A DNA stretch of 64,000 nt from Rebecca billardiae RCC1528 (GCA_965240325.2 OZ251222.1:3596001-3660000), one strand, 5' to 3'; positions 31,384 to 42,472 are shown, numbered from the stretch's first letter. Numbers and translations: made by a program. The notes: generated by a model from the letters alone, not told the origin.

Positions 31384-31703
31384 ATATATATATATCATAA
31401 AATCAGTCTGTCTGAGGACTTACACGACTGTGTGTATAACTAGTTAGTCGGACCGTGAATATTAATGACGGTGTCGGTCCAGCCTGCCGCACGACCCGTG
31501 ACGACGGCGCCGCTAAGCCCGTGCCGACGCGGCGACGCGGCCCGCCAGTCCCGCTGCCAGCGGCCTAAACTCAGAGTTAGATCGACGGGTCGGACCGGCG
31601 GTTCAAAGACCGATGTCAACGAGGGTGACACTCGCAGATGGTCGCCAGGCGTGATGAGCGTGATGAGGGTCCGCTACGGTACAGCTTGCAATCCTTGCAT
31701 CAG
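31384..31703. other. Short intergenic gap, no gene seen
   Basis: It starts with a short AT run next to element C and ends at the stop codon of the DUF1348 gene. It probably includes that gene's 3' UTR. Confidence 0.4.
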
Positions 31704-32246
31704 TTAGAGTCCGAGCTCGGATAGGCCGGGATGGTCTTCTGGGCGCTTGCCCAGTGGCCAATGAAAGAGGCGATCCTGTTCACGAATGGGCACGTCGTTG
31801 ACACTTGCATGGCGTTCTTTCATGTACCCCTCCTCGTCGAAGCACCAATTCTCATTGCCGCAGGCGCGGAACCAGTTGCCCGAGTCGTCGTGGTACTCGT
31901 AGGCGTACCGCACTGCGATGCGGTCGCCAGTGTATGCCCACACCTCCTTGATGAGGCGGTAGTCGAGCTCACGCGCCCACTTTCGCGAGAGGAAAGCGCG
32001 CACCTCGTCGCGCCCTTTTATAAACTCTGCGCGGTTGCGCCATTGGGTGTCGACAGTGTATGCGAGCGACACTCGCTCGGGGTCACGAGAATTCCATGCA
32101 TCCTCGGCCGCGCGCGCCTTCTGGGCCGCCGACTCGGCGGTGAACGGCGGGAGTGGAGGCCGCGCAGATGCCAAGTGACGCACCATCGCAAGCGATCGAC
32201 GCATGGGGAACATGCCCGCCCCGGTTCGGCGGAGGACGATGGACAT
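31704..32246 (-). CDS. DUF1348 / NTF2-like small protein
   Basis: A single exon codes for 180 residues. The core from P-P-L-P-P-F-T through [24 protein letters not shown] and [18 protein letters not shown] is the signature of the DUF1348 family of the NTF2 superfamily, which is widespread in bacteria and fungi. The usual family length is about 150-160, so the first 30 residues are an extension. That extension is rich in Arg and Met/Leu ([12 protein letters not shown]) and could be a mitochondrial presequence. No enzymatic activity is established for the family. It is divergent from MCM7, with 500 bp between start codons. Confidence 0.85.
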   Translation of the reverse strand: MSIVLRRTGAGMFPMRRSLAMVRHLASARPPLPPFTAESAAQKARAAEDAWNSRDPERVSLAYTVDTQWRNRAEFIKGRDEVRAFLSRKWARELDYRLIKEVWAYTGDRIAVRYAYEYHDDSGNWFRACGNENWCFDEEGYMKERHASVNDVPIREQDRLFHWPLGKRPEDHPGLSELGL

Positions 32247-32745
32247 CCCACGGCCGGCTTCCTACCTCGGCACGCCGCGGCCTCGGTCGGAATTCGCGGC
32301 GGGCCGCGGGCGCGGCGCGAAACACTGTGCGATGTGCGACGAGAGTCCGGATGGTGCTGCAGTGTGTAGTCCGGTTGTCGATTTCGCGCCTCTTTGACGG
32401 CCGCGTTCGCGCGCTCCCCGCTCGCGACTGTCCCAGCGCTCGCGGGCCGCGCTCGCCCTGGCGAGTGGCCGCGAGCGCCAACGATCATATCTGGTGTGCG
32501 CCGTGTCGGCTGCGCGGGCGGTCAGCGCGGGTTGGCGGGCGAGGAGGGGGCGGGGGCGGGGTCCAGGCCGGGTGCCGGGTGTCCGCTTCGCCTGGACCTG
32601 CTGGCGCGCATGCCCCGCCGGTCGCTCGGTCCTCATCGTGGCCGCGCGCCCGCGCGCGCCGTACCGCGCATGCGCCGTCGCGCTCGCCGCGCAGTCCTCG
32701 GCTGAGTCGTGCGCAGCAGCTGCGGCCGGCGGGGAGCGCGGCGCG
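32247..32745. promoter_or_regulatory. Divergent intergenic region between the DUF1348 gene and MCM7
   Basis: The two genes start 500 bp apart and run away from each other. The right half is very GC-rich. No TATA-like element or clear factor-binding site stands out. An upstream in-frame extension of MCM7 has no similarity to the family and is treated as 5' UTR. Confidence 0.4.
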
Positions 32746-35270
32746 ATGGCGAGCCAGCCGCCCGACTACGAAAAGGACGTCGAAGCCTTCGCCGAGTTCT
32801 TCTCGACGTACCAGGAGGATGACGACGACGGCCAGTTGGCGTACAAGTACAAGAACATGCTGCAGCGCATTGCCAACCGCGAGACGCGCGTGCTCGAGGT
32901 GGACCTGGACGACGTGGCGGATCAGAGCGAGGAGCTGGCGGACAAGGTGACGCGCAACACCAAGCGCTACCTCGACCTCATCGCCAAGGCCGCCGACAAG
33001 ATGATGCCCGAGCGCGACGTGCTGGGCACGCCCGAGCCCGACGACATCCTCGACCACATGATCGAGGTGCGCCGGCAGCGGCGCGACGCGCAGCGGCGCG
33101 AGGGCGCGGCCGACGACGGCGCGTCGTCGGCCACGCCGGGCCCCTCGGACGACACCATCCCCGACAGCCTCTTCCGCCGGTACCAGATCTCGATCCTGCC
33201 GCGCTCGAGCGCCAAGGACGTGCCGATGCGGCGTGTGCTCTCCGCCTCGATCGGCTCGCTGCTCTCGGTGAAGGGGCTGGTGACGCGCTCGTCGACGGTG
33301 CGCCCGCAGCTCGACGTGGCGACGTACACGTGCGACCAGTGCGGCTTCGAGGTGTACCAGGACATCACCGGCCGCACGTTCATGCCGCTGCACGTGTGCC
33401 CGTCGCCGCACTGCGAACAGAACCGCACCAACGGCCAGCTGCGGCTGCAGACGCGCGGCTCCAAGTTCTCGCGCTGGCAGGAGCTGCGTGTGCAGGAGGA
33501 GGCGGACCAGGTGCCCGTCGGGCACATCCCGCGCGCGATCACGGTCTACGCCTACGGCGAGACCGCGCGCGAGGCCTCGGCGGGCGAGGTGGTGACGGTG
33601 ACGGGCGTGTTCCTGCCCGTGCCGTTCACCGGGCTGCGCGGGCTGCGCACCGGGCTGCTCGCCGACACGTACGTGCACGCGCTGAGCATCCACCGGCACA
33701 AGAAGGCGCAGGCGGAGGAGCACTCGGGCGACGAGACCAGCGCCGCCGTGCGCGAGCTCGCCGCCGCCGGCGGCACGTACGAGCGCCTCGCGCGCTCGAT
33801 CGCGCCCGAGATCTTTGCGCACGACGACGTGAAGAAGGCACCGCTGCTGCTGCTGGTCGGCGGCTGCACCAAGGTGGTGGGCGACGGGATGCGGATCCGC
33901 GGCGACATCAACATCTGCCTGATGGGCGAGCCCGGCGTGGCCAAGTCGCAGCTGCTCAAGCACATCGCGCAGGTCGCGCCCCGCGCCGTGTACACGACGG
34001 GCAAGGGCTCGTCCGGCGTCGGCCTCACCGCCGCGGTCGTGCGCGACTCTGCGACCGGCGAGGCTGTGCTCGAGGGCGGCGCGCTCGTGCTCGCGGACAT
34101 GGGCGTGTGCTGCATCGACGAGTTCGACAAGATGGACGAGACCGACCGCACCGCGATCCACGAGGTGATGGAGCAGCAGACCGTCTCGATCGCCAAGGCG
34201 GGCATCACGACGACGCTGAACGCGCGCACGTCCGTGCTCGCCGCCGCCAACCCGGCTTGGTCGCGCTGGCACATGGGCAAGTCAGTCACGGAGAACGTCA
34301 ACCTGCCGGCGGCGCTGCTCTCGCGCTTCGACCTGATGTGGCTGATCCTCGACGCGCCCGACCCCGACCGCGACCGCGCCCTCGCCCAGCACGTCACCTA
34401 CGTCCACCGCTTCCAGTCGCACCCGCCGATGGAGTTTGAGGCGGTCGAGGCGCGCGTGCTGCGCGCGTACGTGCAGGAGGCGCGCGCGTACGAGCCGAGC
34501 GTGCCCAAGGAGCTCTCGGAGCACATCGTCGACGAGTACGTCGCGCTGCGGCAGAAGGTGCGCGCGCGCGTCGCCGCGCGCGCCCGCGCCCGCCGCGCGC
34601 CCGCGCCCGCGCGCTGACAGCCGAGCGCTCGCGCGCGTCCGCGCCGCCTCGGGCCGGCCTCGTGGCCGGCACACCGCGCGCGCCGCGCGCGCCGCGCTTG
34701 GCGCTTGGCGCTTGGTGAGCAGGACGCCTCCGACGTGGGCAAGAGCGACGGCTTCACGTCGGCGCGCACGCTCCTCGCCACCCTTCGCCTCGCGCAGGCG
34801 CTCGCGCGCCTCCGCCTCTCGAACGAGGTGGTCGAGGCCGACGTGGCCGAGGCGCGCAGGCTGATGGAGATGTCCAAGGCACGGCGCACGCACGGCGCAC
34901 GGCGCACGGCGCACGCACGCGCGCTCACGACGCGCGCGCGCCCGCGCACGCGCGCCGCGGCGCTCACGCGCCCTTCACCGCCGACCCGATGTGGCGCCTG
35001 CCGCGCGCGCAGGACTCGATCGAGGGCGAGAAGGGCGCGAAGAGCAACATGAGCCCGCAGGACCGCGTGAACAAGGTGGCGGAGCTGATCAACGACAGCA
35101 TCCGCGCGGCGGGCGGCACCGCGGTCGACCTGTCGGACGTGATGCCGCGGCTGGTGGCGATCGGCATGACGCAGGCGGACGTGGACCGCACGCTGCACGA
35201 GTACACGCAGGAGCTCGGCGTGTGGCAGCTCAACCCCGCGCAGACGACCATCCGCCTCGTGCCCGTCTGA
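32746..35270 (+). CDS. MCM7: DNA replication licensing factor MCM7
   Basis: Exons are 32746-34557, 34723-34878 and 35013-35270, giving 741 residues against about 720 in animals. The N domain has V-D-L-D-D-V-A-D and a zinc finger (C196, C199, C218, C223). The AAA+ core has Walker A G-E-P-G-V-A-K-S (394-401), Walker B C-I-D-E-F-D-K-M (456-463) and the S-R-F-D arginine finger (R527). The C-terminal winged-helix domain ends near [18 protein letters not shown] and the R-L-M-E-M-S-K-D junction identify MCM7 rather than another MCM. In the family it is a subunit of the MCM2-7 helicase that unwinds origins in the nucleus. Intron 1 is GT-AG; intron 2 begins GC, and only that junction gives the conserved M-S-K-D-S sequence. 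Confidence 0.97.
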
Positions 35271-36038
35271 GCGAGGCGCCAGCGGGCCGCCCAAGGCGAC
35301 GGCGCGCGCAGCGGCTGTGACGCCGCGTTGCGCGCGCCGTCAGCGCGCACGCCGCGCGCGTGCCTGTGGCCGTCGCATCCGTCGATGCGCCGGGCATGCG
35401 CGCCTGGCGCCGCGTGCCACGGCGGCCTGAGCGCAGCGCGCAGCAAGGCGGGACACCAGGCGTGGTGCCTCTCGATCTCCTCGCCATCCTATTTAAGTGG
35501 CACCGGCTTGACTCGGCTCGAGGACAGCCCTGTGCGCGCAGGCGCGACATCGCCCACGGCCGGGTGCGCACGCACGCGCGTACATCTCGGAGCGGCCAGT
35601 CGCCATGCACTGCGCGCCGCCGGTAGCCGTGGCGCATCAATCATCGTCATCATCGTCGTCGATCGCGGCCATCGTCGTCGCGGCATCACCGTCGTGACAC
35701 CATCAATGGCGCCAATGCTGATGCTGCGCATGCTGCATTGACATCGACTTGCACCCACGTGGGACGACGCCGACCGGCCGGACCGGGTGCACATCACTGA
35801 TGACTCACTGTCATCAGTATACCCCCATAGCTATTAAATTATGCTAGTTGATGATGATGATGCTGGCGGAAATACTGAGCTATATACGGCCAGTCGAGGT
35901 ACATATTGAAACAAAAATTTATTCGATCCATAATAATAAATAATAACTTAATTTTGCTGTCTTATTCGAGTAGTATTATAATATTAATTATAATACGAAT
36001 AATAAATAATATCGTCATGTCTCTGAGTTACTCAGCTA
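35271..36038. other. Convergent intergenic region, AT-rich on the right
   Basis: It lies between the 3' ends of MCM7 and the ALKBH8-like gene. From about 35800 it is strongly AT-rich with ATAATA-type runs (35900-36015). No gene or RNA is recognised. Confidence 0.5.
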
Positions 36039-37169
36039 TCAGCAGCGATCACAGAGGCTCGGCCACTGGCAAGCGCATGGCGTGTTGATGCAGCGCGCTT
36101 CAGGACTGGGCCCATCGCGAGCATCGCACATCTCGCTGCCGACCTCGTCCGGGCCGAGCGCACCCTCGGCAACATGCCGGAGCGTGACCGAGACGCGTAG
36201 CTGGCGCACGCACACGGCAGCCGCCTCGCTGACAGTAGGGCAACCGCCCAAATCGTCATACTTGCGCGCTGCAATGGAGTGCTGCCAGCCGTAGCGAGCC
36301 TCGTCAGCCAGCACCAGCATCGACCTCGCCGGGAGCACCAGCCCGTGCGGCGCCGGAGCTTGCCGATCAGCATCGCAGGCGGCCGCCAGCTCGCGCGCTG
36401 GCCTGAAGCGCATCACCGCCTGAGAGCACAGCGAGAGCGAGCACAGCACGGGACCAAAGGCGCTGTGCGTGTCGCAGTGGAACGGAATGCCCTCTCCAGG
36501 CAAGTACAGATTCACCGTCACCTGGTTGGGTCGCAGGGGCACGAGCGCCTCGGCGACCAGGCGCTCACATAGCTCGGCGCACCATTTTGGCCACGGGCAG
36601 GGTGCTCCCCGCGTGTCCGCGCGGCCCGTGCTGTAGTCGAAACGCAGGCCGAAGTGGCGCACGCGTCGTCCGCCGTCGGAGCGCCTTTCCCACTCGGCGC
36701 CGAGGGCACCGTCGCTCGTCACACCGAGCGCCAGCAGGAGTCGCGCCTCGTCCTCCGGCGTGACGAAGCCTGGAAAGAGTTGCATGCCAGGAATGCACGG
36801 CGTTGTGTGCACACTGTCGCGAGCGGCAATAACACGTGCTGCCGACGCACTGTCGACGAGCTGTGAGGGCATGTGGCCTAGCTCGAGCTGAAGCGCCGCG
36901 CCAAACCCCGGCGCGGATCCCAAAACGAGCGCCCAGTGCACGTTCTCGTCGTGCAGCACGAGCACCTCGTTGCCGCTCGCCGCACGTTCAGCCGCCGCGC
37001 GCAGCTCGGCGTCAACCACCTCCAAGCGCGCACCGTCCCCACCATGCCACACGGCAAGCGCCGCCTGGGCATCACTCGCAGCGCCCTCCACGCGAGCAAG
37101 GCCCTTCTTCACGCACGCCCGGTCCAGAGCCCTAGACCTTCGTCGAGAGGCCCGCAACGCAGCCGCCAT
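36039..37169 (-). CDS. AlkB-family 2-oxoglutarate/Fe(II) dioxygenase, ALKBH8-like
   Basis: A single exon from the ATG at 37169 codes for 376 residues. The dioxygenase domain spans about 125-335. Motifs include H-F-G-L-R-F-D-Y-S-T (172-181), V-N-L-Y-L-P-G-E-G-I-P (219-229), the iron ligands H231, D233 and H297 (F-H-C-D-T-H and W-Q-H-S), and R-V-S-V-T-L-R (325-331) for 2-oxoglutarate. A-F-G-P-V-L-C-S-L-S-L and D-E-A-R-Y-G-W-Q-H are typical of ALKBH8, whose animal form hydroxylates wobble-uridine side chains in tRNA. The RNA-recognition motif and methyltransferase domain of animal ALKBH8 are not seen here. The first 120 residues are unassigned. The substrate is inferred only from the subfamily. 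Confidence 0.87.
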   Translation of the reverse strand: MAAALRASRRRSRALDRACVKKGLARVEGAASDAQAALAVWHGGDGARLEVVDAELRAAAERAASGNEVLVLHDENVHWALVLGSAPGFGAALQLELGHMPSQLVDSASAARVIAARDSVHTTPCIPGMQLFPGFVTPEDEARLLLALGVTSDGALGAEWERRSDGGRRVRHFGLRFDYSTGRADTRGAPCPWPKWCAELCERLVAEALVPLRPNQVTVNLYLPGEGIPFHCDTHSAFGPVLCSLSLCSQAVMRFRPARELAAACDADRQAPAPHGLVLPARSMLVLADEARYGWQHSIAARKYDDLGGCPTVSEAAAVCVRQLRVSVTLRHVAEGALGPDEVGSEMCDARDGPSPEARCINTPCACQWPSLCDRC

Positions 37170-37301
37170 CGTGCCCAAAGAGCAAGCCTCAGTGCCTCAC
37201 CGGTGGCCGTGAGGTGCGATGATTCTCTCGAAGGTGCAGGCAAGGACACCCTTCCGCTTGGTGCAGGGCACCCCGGCTCGGCGATGCACGGGTGCACCCG
37301 C
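37170..37301. promoter_or_regulatory. Compact bidirectional promoter (ALKBH8-like / F-box-LON)
   Basis: The two start codons are 132 bp apart and face away from each other, so both promoters and 5' UTRs must fit here or overlap. No TATA-like sequence is visible. Confidence 0.5.
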
Positions 37302-38445
37302 ATGGCCGGCGACGCATCATCTCCACCAGCGCCGAAGGCGATGGCGGGCGAACCGGCCGCAGATACCTCGAGCCCAGAGCGTGGTGGCTCGGTGAGCTCG
37401 GGCACATTCAGCCTGATCCACAGCCTGGAGGATGACCTCCTGCTGCAGGTGCTCGCACACATCGGCGATGCCCGAGCCCTTGCTGGGGTGCGCATGATCT
37501 CGCGCCGCCTGCGGCAGCTCGGCTCGGAGGACATGCTGTGGAAAGAGCTGTGCGCGTCGCGCTGGCGCAATCGCCTCGAGGAGGAGGAGTGGACTCGCGC
37601 TGTGGGCAGCGCTCCGGGCAGTGCGAGCGGCGGTGAGTGGTTCAGGCAGTACAAGCAGCGGGAGGAGGATATCCACAAGTGGCACCCGGTGAGCACGGCC
37701 TCCGCACCCCGCGACGCGTGCAGCTGTGCTTCAATCGCATACTCTCTTGCCTGTGCCTTCTTGCGCGCCGCTCCCCCAACAGCGCGGCTGCTGGGCACGT
37801 CCGCACGTGGCGCGAGCCCGGTGCAAGCCTTTGCGCGCCCCACTCACCTCGCCACCGTTGCCCACCTGCGCGTGCGCGTAGGTGTTCTTTATGCACGGCC
37901 ATCTGCGCCTTGCCATCCCCAACGGGTTGCACTTCTTCGAGCCGCGCTACCGCAGGCTCGTGCAGAGGGCCATGGCATCGGACGGGCGCTTCGTGTTTGC
38001 CGTGAGCCAGCCGGTGATCAACAGCATCGCCTATCTGTGCGAGCTGCACAACGTGACGGTGTACCCGGACGGGCGCGCGGACGTGCACGCGCTGCCGGTG
38101 GCGGAGTGTAGGCTGCTCGCGAACCACTTTGAGGACATCTCGTCCAACCACCCGCCACTCATGTGGTGCATGGCCGAGTCCTTGCCGCTGCCTTCCGCAC
38201 AGATGATTGACAACATCCAGAATGTGCGCAGGTTTCTCGTCCGTGCGCGCCAGGCCGCCGCTGCCCACGCGGCCGCTGCTGCCGAGGCAGAAGAGGCCAT
38301 GGCCCACGCCGAGCTTGCAGGGGGGGCGGGCCATGCCGCCGAGCACGGCGAGGATGACAGCGAGGACGACGAGGATGGCGAGGAGGACGACGGCTCCTTC
38401 CACGACGCCGATGGCGATGGCAGCGAACCGACGCTGCAAGCGTGA
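37302..38445 (+). CDS. F-box protein with LON N-terminal-like (PUA-like) domain
   Basis: Exons are 37302-37688 and 37882-38445, joined in phase 0 to give 316 residues. The F-box lies at about residues 38-85 (L-I-H-S-L-E-D-D-L-L-L-Q-V-L-A-H-I and W-K-E-L-C-A-S-R-W). The second exon starts V-F-F-M-H-G-H-L-R-L and continues with H-F-F-E-P-R-Y-R-R-L-V, the core of a LON substrate-binding domain. The last 60 residues are Ala-rich and then strongly acidic. By family the protein should be a substrate receptor of an SCF (Skp1-Cullin-F-box) ubiquitin ligase; the target is unknown. The donor CCG|GTGAGC is closer to the general eukaryotic consensus than most here. An ATG at 37284 is an alternative start. 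Confidence 0.85.
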
Positions 38446-38716
38446 GGCTGAGACTCGGCTTCTGTCAGCAAGCAGAGGTGAGACTGTCCGATGGCGCTGC
38501 CAAGCATGATGCGCCCTTGACAGCCATGGCATGGGTTACCCCATCATTGGTAGCCGGTCCATCAAGGCGAGAAGTATAGACGAATAGAGAGAGACGGCCC
38601 GCTGCGGCTATAGTTGAATGAGTGGCGGTCCGCGCCGGACTCGGAGGTGACGAGTAGCTGAGTGGCACGAGTGCCGGCGCGGCACTTAGTCCGATGACCA
38701 CTATTATTGTCATCGA

Positions 38717-38717
<1 letters not shown>

Positions 38718-38775
<58 letters not shown>
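38718..38775. repeat. (TA)n microsatellite, about 29 units
   Basis: Uninterrupted TA dinucleotides. Confidence 0.95.
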
Positions 38776-38778
<3 letters not shown>

Positions 38779-39092
38779 GTGAGAGTATTGTAGTGCCACT
38801 ACTTGACCGCCGGGCTAGTAAGTGCCGTCAGCACTGTCTCACAGCAGTCACACTGGACATCTGCCGTCAGTAACTCACTTACTCACTACTCAGTTAGTGA
38901 CTCAGTACACGTATTCGTCACTTTCGTGACGTATGACACTGCGGTACCAGTATTACGGTGACAAACGACATCACGGATTTCGGTGCCAGCCGCCCGCGGG
39001 CCCCGGGCCCGCCGGGCCGGCGGGCCGCGACCCGACTCGGGCTCAGCACAGACAGCAGTCCGGTACTCGACGACGACTGCGCGAATCTGTAC

Positions 39093-39095
<3 letters not shown>

Positions 39096-39165
<70 letters not shown>
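39096..39165. repeat. (AT)n microsatellite, about 35 units
   Basis: Uninterrupted AT dinucleotides. Confidence 0.95.
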
Positions 39166-39166
<1 letters not shown>

Positions 39167-39479
39167 CTTATAAGTTGGGCGCACCGAGTACCGCCCTGGC
39201 CGCTAGCCGAGCGGCGCGCACTGCTCGCACTGACTCCGAGGACGTAACTCAGTCACGGAATCCGGGAATCGCGCGCATGCGAGCTCAGCAACGTGCTGAG
39301 TGCACTACTGAGTACTGGCCCGTCAGACCGAGCGCGCCCGCGTGAGGCGGCTGGCCCCATCTAATCACGACGGGCCGCGCCGCCCGCGTCCAGGCAGGAC
39401 GGAAGCCGGCGGGCTGGGGGCGCATCATCGCAATAAGAAGAACGCAACGGTCCGAGTAGGCTGCCGCAGCTACCCAGAC

Positions 39480-40295
39480 TCAGCGCCAGAAGCGCACCGC
39501 GGTCATCACTGCCGTGGCAGCCGAGAGCGCAGCCCATGTCACCGAGTACACGATGTGCATTTCGGGCATCACGCGAAAGGCGAGATGCGAATCCGCAGGC
39601 CTTGGGCGCGGCCACGTGCCCGGCGGGGCTGGCTGCTGGGCTGACGGCGCAGCATCCACGAGCGGCGGCACCGAGCTGAAGAGCTCCGCGCGGAGCGCCA
39701 TGGTTGGCACATCGACCCAGAAGAAGCGACCGGTCTCCGTGTCGTTGGCGATTGTGAACGAGCCCTGCTTCTCCCCCTCGCGGATGACGCCTTCGACGCG
39801 GACTGCGCCTGTGGGCCGATCGATGTCGTTGACGCGGTCGCGTGGGACCCAGCCGCGGTTGATGATGGCGCCCCCGCCCTCGTCGCCGTCAGCATGCAGC
39901 GGCGTGAAGACGAGCCAGCCCGAGTGCACCTCGGGCGTACTGGATGCCATGCCCACAGTGCCCGGTGGTGGGCTCCGCGGCCCCACGAGGACCTCCTTAT
40001 CGTGATCGAAGCGGCCGGTGACGGCGACGCGGGTATATTCAGTCGGCGACGAGGTTGACGTCTCGCGCATCACGTCTGCAAGCTCGCGCGGCGGCGCATC
40101 GAGGAGTGAGGTGCGCTCGACGATGAGCTCGCGCTTCCAGAAGTACCGCTGCGCTTGCCAGCCAGAAAGCGCACCGGTGCCAACGACGAAGGACGAGAAC
40201 AGCCAGCGGCCGCGCACGTCTGGGCGCGCCGCTGCAGCCGCCGCCTCGGCGCTCCGCGTCGAGAGGAGCCGCCGCGCGCAACCGAGGGCGTGCAT
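39480..40295 (-). CDS. SURF1: SURF1, cytochrome c oxidase assembly factor
   Basis: A single exon from the ATG at 40295 codes for 271 residues. The N terminus (M-H-A-L-G-C-A-R-R-L-L-S-T-R-S) looks like a mitochondrial presequence. Two membrane helices flank a central domain: residues about 29-50 (W-L-F-S-S-F-V-V-G-T-G-A-L) and the last 25 residues (V-Y-S-V-T-W-A-A-L-S-A-A-T). Family motifs include G-R-F-D-H-D-K-E-V-L-V-G-P-R, H-S-G-W-L-V-F-T-P, I-I-N-R-G-W-V-P and H-I-V-Y-S-V-T-W. SURF1/Shy1 helps insert heme a into the COX1 subunit of complex IV in the inner membrane. It is divergent from the proteasome gene across 129 bp. Confidence 0.93.
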   Translation of the reverse strand: MHALGCARRLLSTRSAEAAAAAARPDVRGRWLFSSFVVGTGALSGWQAQRYFWKRELIVERTSLLDAPPRELADVMRETSTSSPTEYTRVAVTGRFDHDKEVLVGPRSPPPGTVGMASSTPEVHSGWLVFTPLHADGDEGGGAIINRGWVPRDRVNDIDRPTGAVRVEGVIREGEKQGSFTIANDTETGRFFWVDVPTMALRAELFSSVPPLVDAAPSAQQPAPPGTWPRPRPADSHLAFRVMPEMHIVYSVTWAALSAATAVMTAVRFWR

Positions 40296-40424
40296 CGTGC
40301 GACGATATCGAAGTTTCGTGGCCGCCCCCCACCGCTCCCCGTCCAGGCTGAAATCTGGCGCTCCGGCTGGCTGGCGGGTCCGGGCGCGCGAGCAGAGCGG
40401 CGCCTCCGCCACCGCGCTGGCGCC
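40296..40424. promoter_or_regulatory. Bidirectional promoter (SURF1 / proteasome beta-2)
   Basis: Only 129 bp separate the two divergent start codons. The stretch is GC-rich with no TATA-like element. Confidence 0.5.
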
Positions 40425-41624
40425 ATGGCGAGCTCGTCGATCGCCGCGACACTCGCGGAGCAGCGAGGCGGGTTTGACTTTGAGCTCTCGAAGAGGTGCG
40501 CGCGCGCGCGCGCGCGCACTCCTGCTGCTTTGCAGTGGGTACAGCCCTCCAGGCGACGCGCGCGCCCGAGCGCGGACTCAGCTCTGCGTTGCTGCTGCCG
40601 TTTCCGCCTGCCGCCGCAGGAATGCGCTGCTGCAGGAGAGTGGGATGAAGGTGCCCGGTGCGACGAAGACGGGGACCACCATCGTGGGCATGGTGTACAA
40701 GGTGCGGGCCTGCGTCTCGCCCCGCGCGCGCGTGGCACCAGCCGCGTCGCCAACACCCCAGCGCTCGCGCGCGCGCCCCGCGCGCCGCCTCGCAGGACGG
40801 CGTTGTCCTCGGTGCCGACACACGATCGACGCAGGGGCCGACCGTGGCGGACAAGAACTGCCAGAAGATCCACTACATCGCGAAGAACATCTACTGCTGC
40901 GGCGCGGGCACCGCCGCGGACACGGAGTTCACGACTGCGCTGATCGCGTCGAAGATTGAGCTGCACCGGATGGCGACGGGCAAGCTGCCGCGCATTGTCA
41001 CTGCGCTCACGATGCTCAAGCGCCTGCTGTTCCGGTGTGCGCGCGCGTGCGCGGGCCGAGCACGCGGGCCGACGCATGAGCCATCGCCGGCCCACCACGG
41101 CGCCATGCGCCCGCGTGCGCTCACTCTCCCGGCCGTCTGCGTCGGTCGCTCGGCCTGTCGCGCGCCCCGTGCTGCGCAGCTACCAAGGGCACCTCGGCGC
41201 GGCGCTCATCCTGGGCGGCTTCGACTGCAACGGGCCGTCGCTGTACCAGGTGTACCCGCACGGCTCGACGGACTACCTGCCATACGTGACGATGGGCTCG
41301 GGCTCGGTCAACGCGATGGCCATCTTCGAGACGGAGTACCGCGACGGCATGTCGAAGGACGAGGCGATCGCGCTCGTGCACAAGGCGGTGCTGTCGGGCA
41401 TCTACAACGACCTGGGCTCGGGCTCGAACGTCGACCTGTGCGTGATTGACAAGGACGGCGCGAAGGAGCTGCGCAACTACGACACGCCGAACGAGCGCAA
41501 GTTCCGCTATCCCGGCGGCTTCAAATACCCGCGCGGCACCACGCCGACGATCTCGAGCACATTCACACCCGCCACAAAGGAGCTGGTCACAGTCGTGCCC
41601 GGCGGCATGGAGGTGGACGCCTGA
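40425..41624 (+). CDS. PSMB7: 20S proteasome subunit beta-2 (trypsin-like catalytic subunit)
   Basis: Exons are 40425-40495, 40620-40701, 40796-41034 and 41180-41624, giving 278 residues. The propeptide ends at G42, and the catalytic Thr1 of the mature enzyme is T43 (K-T-G|T-T-I-V-G). Asp17 (G-A-D-T-R) and Lys33 (D-K-N-C-Q-K) are in place, as is the G-S-G-S motif (V-T-M-G-S-G-S). The C-terminal arm that wraps the neighbouring beta-3 subunit is present. In the family this subunit cleaves after basic residues inside the 20S core. All three introns are short (94-145 bp), and the first carries a long alternating GC run after its donor. Confidence 0.97.
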
Positions 41625-42472
41625 GCTCGCACGAGCGGCCAGGTGCGGGCGGGCCGTGCGACGTGCGCCATGCCGTCTGAGCGGCGGCCGCCCTCGTGGC
41701 AGCGGACGCCAGGCAGGAAGGTGATGAGGTGTCCGCGTCCTGCGGTCGGCAGTCACGGCTGGTGCGGCGGCCTGCACACGTTGCGCTGCATTCGCGGCCT
41801 AAAGTGCCGCGCCATCATCATGCGGCACGTTTCGCGGTCCCACCAACGTTCTGCGGCGCCCTTCTCGCTTCTGGCCGACGACGATGGCAACGGCGATGTT
41901 CATCAGGCGATTGACTCGGTTGCCGCGCGGTCATCGAATCACGCCGCTGCAGTCTCGGACGGCGGCTCAGCCGCATGTCCGGACTCTGCTGCACTCACGT
42001 CTGTCGTCTCACTGATGACTGCATGACGATCGACGTCCGGACTGTCGACTGTACTGACGACTGTCGACTGACTCTGAGTCATCAAGACATCAATGGCAAT
42101 GCATGCGCGCGCTAATATAATAGTTATACTGTACTGTATGAGTCTGACTCGTCAGTGTCACTGCGCAGTAACTACTAACTGAATACTGATGTACTACTGA
42201 GACTGCAGTCGTCGCTGACGCTGCTGCGCCTGCGCAGACGACCGTTGCAGCAGTCGCAGACTCGCAGAGGCGTGGCCCGCGGGCGCCCCAGGCGGGCGCG
42301 GGAGACTCTGAACAGACTGGCTCCCGCCCCCGGGGCAGGGTGAGGGAGACTCCGCCGGCTCCGCGCCGCGCCCGCGCTGCCACGTCAAAGTCGTCAGACC
42401 GCGCCTGTCAAGTGTCAGCTGTCTCCGCTCAGTGACGACTCTCCGCAGGTCTACTCTTCAGTCAGTCACGAA
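41625..42472. other. Convergent intergenic region, no gene seen
   Basis: It lies between the 3' ends of the proteasome and WD40 genes. AT-rich short segments near 42110 and repeated GACTGTC-type words (42030-42075) are visible. The open frames are not protein-like. Confidence 0.5.

Larger units (their letters stand above)
38446..39479. other. Intergenic region with two long (AT)n microsatellites
   Basis: (TA)n runs occupy 38718-38775 and 39096-39165, the longest AT runs in the window. Between them lie many ACTCA/TGAGT-type words. No gene is supported. Confidence 0.7.

Noticed and set aside
32746-35270. First read as MCM5
   Set aside because: The zinc-finger context, the V-D-L-D-D-V-A-D motif and the C-terminal M-S-K-D-S region match MCM7.
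37170-37301. A long N-terminal extension of the F-box/LON protein reaching back into the ALKBH8-like gene
   Set aside because: The extension is antisense to the neighbour's coding sequence and has no family similarity; the first ATGs after the gap fit better.
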